A stretch of 38,011 nucleotides of DNA, from the NCBI GenBank assembly GCA_024636755.1, contig JAGXGL010000017.1, positions 1-38,011 of the forward strand. The letters are read 5' to 3'. Each line of letters starts with the position of its first letter. Positions within the stretch are counted from its first letter, which is position 1. Shown piece after piece: positions 34,036-38,011 of the stretch. The position numbers and the translations under genes were made by a program. The notes under the pieces are model-generated. The model made no database searches. It was not told the origin of the DNA and saw only the letters and a list, made by a program, of their open reading frames with translations. This DNA comes from Guyparkeria sp. Lineage in GTDB: Bacteria > Pseudomonadota > Gammaproteobacteria > Halothiobacillales > Halothiobacillaceae.

Positions 34036-35556
34036 ATGCTGACCTCCTGGCCCATACTGAGCCTGCTCGTCTGGTTGCCGATCGCGGCAGGCCTTGCCGT
34101 CATGCTGTTCGGCGAACGGCGTGCCACCTCGGCGCGCTGGTTCGCGCTGATCGTCTCCGTCGTGGTCTTCGTGATCAGCCTCGGCCTGATCGTGGGCTTC
34201 AACACCCAGACCGCCGCGATGCAGTTCGTCGAGCACCTGCCGTGGATTCCGGCCTTCGGCATCAACTACGCGCTGGGCGTCGACGGCATCTCGATGCCGC
34301 TGATCGTGCTGACCACCTTCACCACCATCCTCGTGGTGGTCGCCGCCTGGGAAGTGATCAAGGACAAGGCCCACCAGTACCTGGCCGCGTTCCTGATCAT
34401 GGAAGGGATGATGAACGGCACCTTCGCCGCGATGGACGCCATCGTCTTCTACTTCTTCTTCGAGGCCATGCTGATCCCGATGTTCATCATCATCGGGATC
34501 TGGGGTGGCCCGCAGCGGGTGTACGCGACGATCAAGTTCTTCCTGTACACCTTCCTCGGCTCGGTGTTCATGCTGGTCGCGCTGATCTACATGTACTTCC
34601 AGGCCGGCAGCTTCGCCATCCCGGTGCTGCACGAATTGCCGCTGACGCTGACCGAGCAGATCCTGATCTTCCTGGCGTTCCTGATTGCCTTCGCGGTCAA
34701 GATCCCCATGTGGCCGGTGCACACCTGGTTGCCGGATGCGCACGTCGAGGCGCCCACCGGCGGCTCGGTCATCCTGGCGGCGATCATGCTCAAGATCGGT
34801 GGTTACGGCTTTCTGCGCTTCTCGCTGCCAATGACGCCGGACGCCGCGGCGACGCTCGACTGGCTGGTGATCGCGCTGTCGCTGATCGCGATCGTCTACA
34901 TCGGCCTGGTGGCAATGGTCCAGTCGGACATGAAGAAACTGGTCGCCTACTCGTCGATCTCGCACATGGGCTTTGTCACCCTCGGCCTGTTCTTGATCTA
35001 CATGATCGTTGCCAATCCGGACAACACCTCGGCCAGTGGCGTGACCCTGGCGCTCGAGGGCGCGATGGTGCAGATGATCTCCCATGGCCTGATCTCCGCG
35101 GCGATGTTCCTCTCGATCGGCGTGCTCTACGACCGGCTGCACAGCCGTGACATCTCGGCCTATGGCGGGGTGGTCAACACGATGCCGTGGTTCGGCGCGC
35201 TGGTGGTCTTGTTCGCGATGGCCAACGTCGGCCTGCCGGGCACCTCGGGCTTCGTCGGCGAGTTCATGGTCATCCTCGCGGCGTTCAAGGCGAACTTCTG
35301 GATTGCGTTCGCCGCGGCCCTCACCCTGATCATCGGTGCGGCCTACACCCTGTGGATGGTCAAGCGCGTGATCTTCGGCGAGGTGAAAAATGAAGGGGTG
35401 AAGACCCTTCAAGACCTGAACTTCCGCGAGGCCTGGATGCTGGGTGTGCTCGCATTCCTGATCGTGTTGATCGGCGTCTGGCCGAACCCGCTGGTCGAGG
35501 TCATGCACGCCTCGATCGAGAACCTGGCGCAACAGGCGCTGACCACCAAGTTGTAA
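34036..35556 (+). CDS. nuoM: NADH-quinone oxidoreductase subunit M
   Basis: The 506-residue antiporter-like subunit has about 14 helices. Family blocks are LGVDGISMPLIVLT, the channel region KIPMWPVHTWLPDAHVEAPT, SSISHMGFVTLGLF and GLPGTSGFVGEFMV. It forms one of three proton channels together with NuoL and NuoN. It lies 36 bases after nuoL and ten before nuoN. Confidence 0.97.
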   Translation: MLTSWPILSLLVWLPIAAGLAVMLFGERRATSARWFALIVSVVVFVISLGLIVGFNTQTAAMQFVEHLPWIPAFGINYALGVDGISMPLIVLTTFTTILVVVAAWEVIKDKAHQYLAAFLIMEGMMNGTFAAMDAIVFYFFFEAMLIPMFIIIGIWGGPQRVYATIKFFLYTFLGSVFMLVALIYMYFQAGSFAIPVLHELPLTLTEQILIFLAFLIAFAVKIPMWPVHTWLPDAHVEAPTGGSVILAAIMLKIGGYGFLRFSLPMTPDAAATLDWLVIALSLIAIVYIGLVAMVQSDMKKLVAYSSISHMGFVTLGLFLIYMIVANPDNTSASGVTLALEGAMVQMISHGLISAAMFLSIGVLYDRLHSRDISAYGGVVNTMPWFGALVVLFAMANVGLPGTSGFVGEFMVILAAFKANFWIAFAAALTLIIGAAYTLWMVKRVIFGEVKNEGVKTLQDLNFREAWMLGVLAFLIVLIGVWPNPLVEVMHASIENLAQQALTTKL

Positions 35557-35566
35557 GACGTTCCCT

Positions 35567-37003
35567 ATGACACTCGCCTCACTGAACCTGCAACCGGTCC
35601 TTCCCGAAATCGTCCTCGCGGCGATGGCGTGCCTGATCCTGCTCGTCGATCCGTTCCTGCCCAAGCGCGGGCCGACGGTGAGCTTCGTGCTCTCCATCCT
35701 CACCCTGGTCGCCCTGTTCGTGATCACGTTGGTCCAGATGGATGACAGCGTGCGCATGAGCTTCGGCGACATGGTGGTCAACGATCCCATGGCCGATCTG
35801 ATGAAGCTGGTGGTCTACGTACTGGTCGCGGCGGTATTCGTCATCTCGCGCACCTACCTGCGCCAGCGCGGCATCGACAAGGGTGAGTACTACATGCTCG
35901 GCCTGTTCGGCGTGCTGGGGATGATGATCACCATCTCCTCCAACCACCTGCTGCTGCTCTATCTCGGCCTCGAACTGATGTCGCTGGCCCTGTATGCCAT
36001 GACCGCCTTCAAGCGTGATGACGGTCGTGCCTCCGAGGCGGCGATGAAGTACTTTGTGCTTGGCGCGCTGGCCTCGGGCATCCTGCTCTACGGCATGTCG
36101 CTGCTCTACGGCGTCACCGGTGACCTGACCCTGACCGCGATCGCCGATTCGGTTGCTGGTGGCGAGGACTCGATGGCGCTCAAGGCCGCCTTGGTGCTGA
36201 TCGTGGTCGGCTCGGTGTTCAAGATGGGGATCGCCCCGTTCCACATGTGGTTGCCCGACGTCTACGAAGGGGCGCCCACGGCCGTGACGCTGTATCTGGC
36301 CGCCGCACCGAAGGTCGCCGCGCTCGCCCTGGTGATGCGCCTGCTGGTCGATGGCATGGGGCCGTTGTTCGCCGACTGGCAGCCGATGCTGATCGTGGTG
36401 GCGATGCTCTCGATGGCGATTGGCAACGTGGTCGCCATTGCGCAGACCAGCTTCAAGCGGATGCTGACCTACTCGACCATCGGTCACGTCGGTTTCATCC
36501 TGCTGGGTGTGCTGGCCGGTACCAACGAGGGGTACGCCGCCGCGTTGTTCTACACCATCGCCTATGCCGTGATGACCATCGGTGGCTTCGGCATCATCTT
36601 GCTGCTGGCCCGCCAGGGCTTCGAGGCCGAGAGCATGGACGACCTGAAGGGGCTCAACGATCGTAGCCCGGTGATGGCATTCGTCTTCCTGTTGCTGATG
36701 TTCTCGATGGCCGGCATCCCGTTCACCTTCGGCTTCTGGGCGAAACTGGCCGTGCTGCAGTCGATCGTCGGGGTGGGCCTGTGGTGGCTCGCCACCTTCG
36801 CCGTGGTCACGGCGGTGATCGGGGCGTTCTACTACCTGCGCGCGGTCAAGATGGTCTACTTTGACCAGCCGGAGGACACCAGCCCCATCCAGGCCGATCT
36901 CAATGTACGAGGCGTGCTGGTGCTCAGCGGCGCCTCGATGCTGATCTTCGGCCTGTACCCGACCGGCCTGACCGCACTGACGGCCGGTGCCTTCGGACTG
37001 TAA
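35567..37003 (+). CDS. nuoN: NADH-quinone oxidoreductase subunit N
   Basis: The 478-residue antiporter-like subunit has about 14 helices. Diagnostic parts are LLLYLGLELMSLALYAMTAF (key Glu in the fifth helix), FKMGIAPFHMWLPDVYEGAPT and YSTIGHVGFILLGVLAG. It is the last canonical complex I gene and is followed 36 bases later by the DUF2818 gene. Confidence 0.97.
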   Translation: MTLASLNLQPVLPEIVLAAMACLILLVDPFLPKRGPTVSFVLSILTLVALFVITLVQMDDSVRMSFGDMVVNDPMADLMKLVVYVLVAAVFVISRTYLRQRGIDKGEYYMLGLFGVLGMMITISSNHLLLLYLGLELMSLALYAMTAFKRDDGRASEAAMKYFVLGALASGILLYGMSLLYGVTGDLTLTAIADSVAGGEDSMALKAALVLIVVGSVFKMGIAPFHMWLPDVYEGAPTAVTLYLAAAPKVAALALVMRLLVDGMGPLFADWQPMLIVVAMLSMAIGNVVAIAQTSFKRMLTYSTIGHVGFILLGVLAGTNEGYAAALFYTIAYAVMTIGGFGIILLLARQGFEAESMDDLKGLNDRSPVMAFVFLLLMFSMAGIPFTFGFWAKLAVLQSIVGVGLWWLATFAVVTAVIGAFYYLRAVKMVYFDQPEDTSPIQADLNVRGVLVLSGASMLIFGLYPTGLTALTAGAFGL

Positions 37004-37039
37004 CCCGACACTCTCACACGCCATCGAAACGAGGCCTAC

Positions 37040-37357
37040 ATGATCGCCGACTGGATTATCGCGAGCTACCTGATCGGGCTGTTCGTCCTGGCGAACCTGC
37101 CGTTCATCAATCAGCGACTGTTCCTGGTGATCCCGGTGGTCGAGCCGGGCCGCCAAAAGTCGTTCTGGTGGCGGATCGTCGAATGGCTGGTCTACTTCGT
37201 CACCGGCATGGGCACGGGTCTCTATATCGAATACTCGATCGGCGGTATTGAGCCCAAGGGCTGGGAGTTCTGGGCCGTGTCGGCCTGCATCTTCGCCGTC
37301 TTCTCGGTGATCGGCTTTATCTGGCAGTACCAGTTGCGGAAACACCTACAGGTCTGA
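37040..37357 (+). CDS. DUF2818 membrane protein downstream of nuoN
   Basis: The 105-residue protein has three hydrophobic segments (about 5-25, 50-70, 78-97) and resembles DUF2818, a small family often encoded directly after nuoN in beta- and some gammaproteobacteria. Conserved-looking stretches are FVLANLPFINQRLF and WRIVEWLVYFVTG. Position in the operon suggests a role in complex I assembly or stability, but no function is established to my knowledge. A strong terminator follows 37 bases after its stop. Confidence 0.85.
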   Translation: MIADWIIASYLIGLFVLANLPFINQRLFLVIPVVEPGRQKSFWWRIVEWLVYFVTGMGTGLYIEYSIGGIEPKGWEFWAVSACIFAVFSVIGFIWQYQLRKHLQV

Positions 37358-37394
37358 CAGGTCCTTAGCCCGCCCGCGGGATCGCCTACGCATG

Positions 37395-37432
37395 AAAAAC
37401 CGCCAGTCGAGCAAGGCTCACTGGCGGTTTTT
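37395..37432 (+). terminator. Strong bidirectional rho-independent terminator ending the nuo operon
   Basis: A 13-bp perfect stem (37395-37407 with 37420-37432) bears A5 on the left and T5 on the right, and the loop itself contains a 4-bp GAGC/GCTC stem. It works in both directions: it ends the nuo transcript on the plus strand and could end the minus-strand gene that stops at 37568. Confidence 0.93.
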
Positions 37433-37567
37433 CTTGTCTGGTTGCTTTGTCGTGTTGTCGCTACGACCTAAGCCGGAGGCGGTGGGCCTGCTCGGTCGTT
37501 GCCTTGTCCGTTGCCCCGCCGCCCCGTTGTCCGATGCGCGAAGGGGAGGGCGGCTTCTCACAGGCTG

Positions 37568-38011
37568 TCACTGGCGGCCTGTCGATTGATCGCCGGGCTG
37601 CTCGCTGGATGCGGATTCCGGTTCGGCACTGTCGGACGCCGCATCCGGTGATTCGACATTAGGCCCGGTGGGTGGATAGACCAGGCTTGCCGGGCGCTCA
37701 CGGATCAGTTGCCAGTACGCCCGCGCAAGGTTGCGGGGCCGGGCGATGCGGGTACCGCGCGCCCGCAGGGCGACGTTGAGCGCCAGGGCGAAGCTCACCG
37801 TGAGGTTGACCGCGCCGATCAGCAGCACGAAGCCCAGCAACAGGACGAACATCAGCGGCCCGACGAACTCGTGCGACATCGCGTAGCCCAGATCCGCCGA
37901 CGAGAAGGCGACGTGGCGAATGTCGAGTGGCAGGCCAAGCAGGTAGCCCACATAGCCGGTAGAGCCGAGCATCACGCCGAAGGCGAAGTTGCTGATCAGG
38001 GCGCCGTAATG
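37568..38011 (-). CDS. C-terminal part of a Gcr-like 'site-specific recombinase' family membrane protein (cut by window edge)
   Basis: The frame is open from the window edge to the stop at 37568, giving at least 147 residues; an internal GTG at 37975 is not the true start. The visible part contains YGALISNFAFGVMLGSTGYV, GLPLDIRHVAFSSADLGYA and a membrane segment FVLLLGFVLLIGAVNLTVSF. These resemble the C-terminal region of pfam SpecificRecomb (Gcr), a family named after a recombinase activity but predicted to be membrane-embedded. The last 40 residues form a disordered tail rich in Pro, Ser, Glu and Asp. The function is uncertain. Confidence 0.7.
   Translation of the reverse strand, partial: HYGALISNFAFGVMLGSTGYVGYLLGLPLDIRHVAFSSADLGYAMSHEFVGPLMFVLLLGFVLLIGAVNLTVSFALALNVALRARGTRIARPRNLARAYWQLIRERPASLVYPPTGPNVESPDAASDSAEPESASSEQPGDQSTGRQ

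Noticed and set aside
32494-35790. 1098-codon open frame on the minus strand opposite nuoL-nuoM
   Set aside because: It is antisense to two clearly conserved genes, and its composition (His, Gln, Arg, Asp, Gly-rich) is typical of the mirror frame of GC-rich coding DNA.

Overview
The window is 38 kb of GC-rich (roughly 60-65%) chromosomal DNA that is almost entirely housekeeping. Gene content and order point to a gammaproteobacterium. These include zapD, a complete minCDE set, kdsA, the order pyrG-kdsA-eno-ftsB-ispD-ispF, cobalamin-dependent methionine synthase, and a 14-gene complex I operon preceded by tpiA-secG-tRNA-Leu and followed by a DUF2818 gene. A pair of half-size YeeE/YedE (sulfur-compound permease) genes and the nuo layout would fit a sulfur oxidiser such as the Halothiobacillus/Guyparkeria group, but that placement is inference from memory of gene order, not a search result.

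Region 1 (1-6.4 kb): mixed accessory genes. On the minus strand are a partial lipoprotein, an APC-type amino-acid permease, a small acidic lipoprotein, a nitroreductase, the Hsp15-type RNA-binding protein HslR and the YeeE/YedE pair. On the plus strand are the lytic transglycosylase MltF and a glutathione S-transferase.

Region 2 (6.5-14.7 kb), all minus strand: a MarR-family regulator, a DUF2062 membrane protein, metH, a 375-bp gap, then zapD-minC-minD-minE. The last four form a division-control cluster in which a Z-ring bundling factor sits upstream of the Min site-selection system. The gap before zapD holds the most unusual object in the window: a ~273-bp near-palindrome that can fold into a long closing stem carrying two further hairpin arms.

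Region 3 (14.9-22.2 kb), plus strand: pyrG, kdsA, eno, ftsB, ispD, ispF, tpiA, secG and tRNA-Leu(GAG). Several neighbours overlap by 4-8 bases (pyrG/kdsA, ispD/ispF, tpiA/secG), indicating translational coupling. The set links CTP, Kdo, glycolysis, divisome, isoprenoid and protein-export functions.

Region 4 (22.3-37.4 kb), plus strand: nuoA to nuoN with separate nuoC and nuoD, then a DUF2818 membrane protein and a very strong bidirectional terminator. The operon is compact except for a 164-bp spacer between nuoI and nuoJ that contains two consecutive stem-loops. The window ends inside a minus-strand gene resembling the Gcr 'site-specific recombinase' family of membrane proteins.

No clear new multi-gene system is visible. 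The best candidate for something undescribed is the structured element between metH and zapD.
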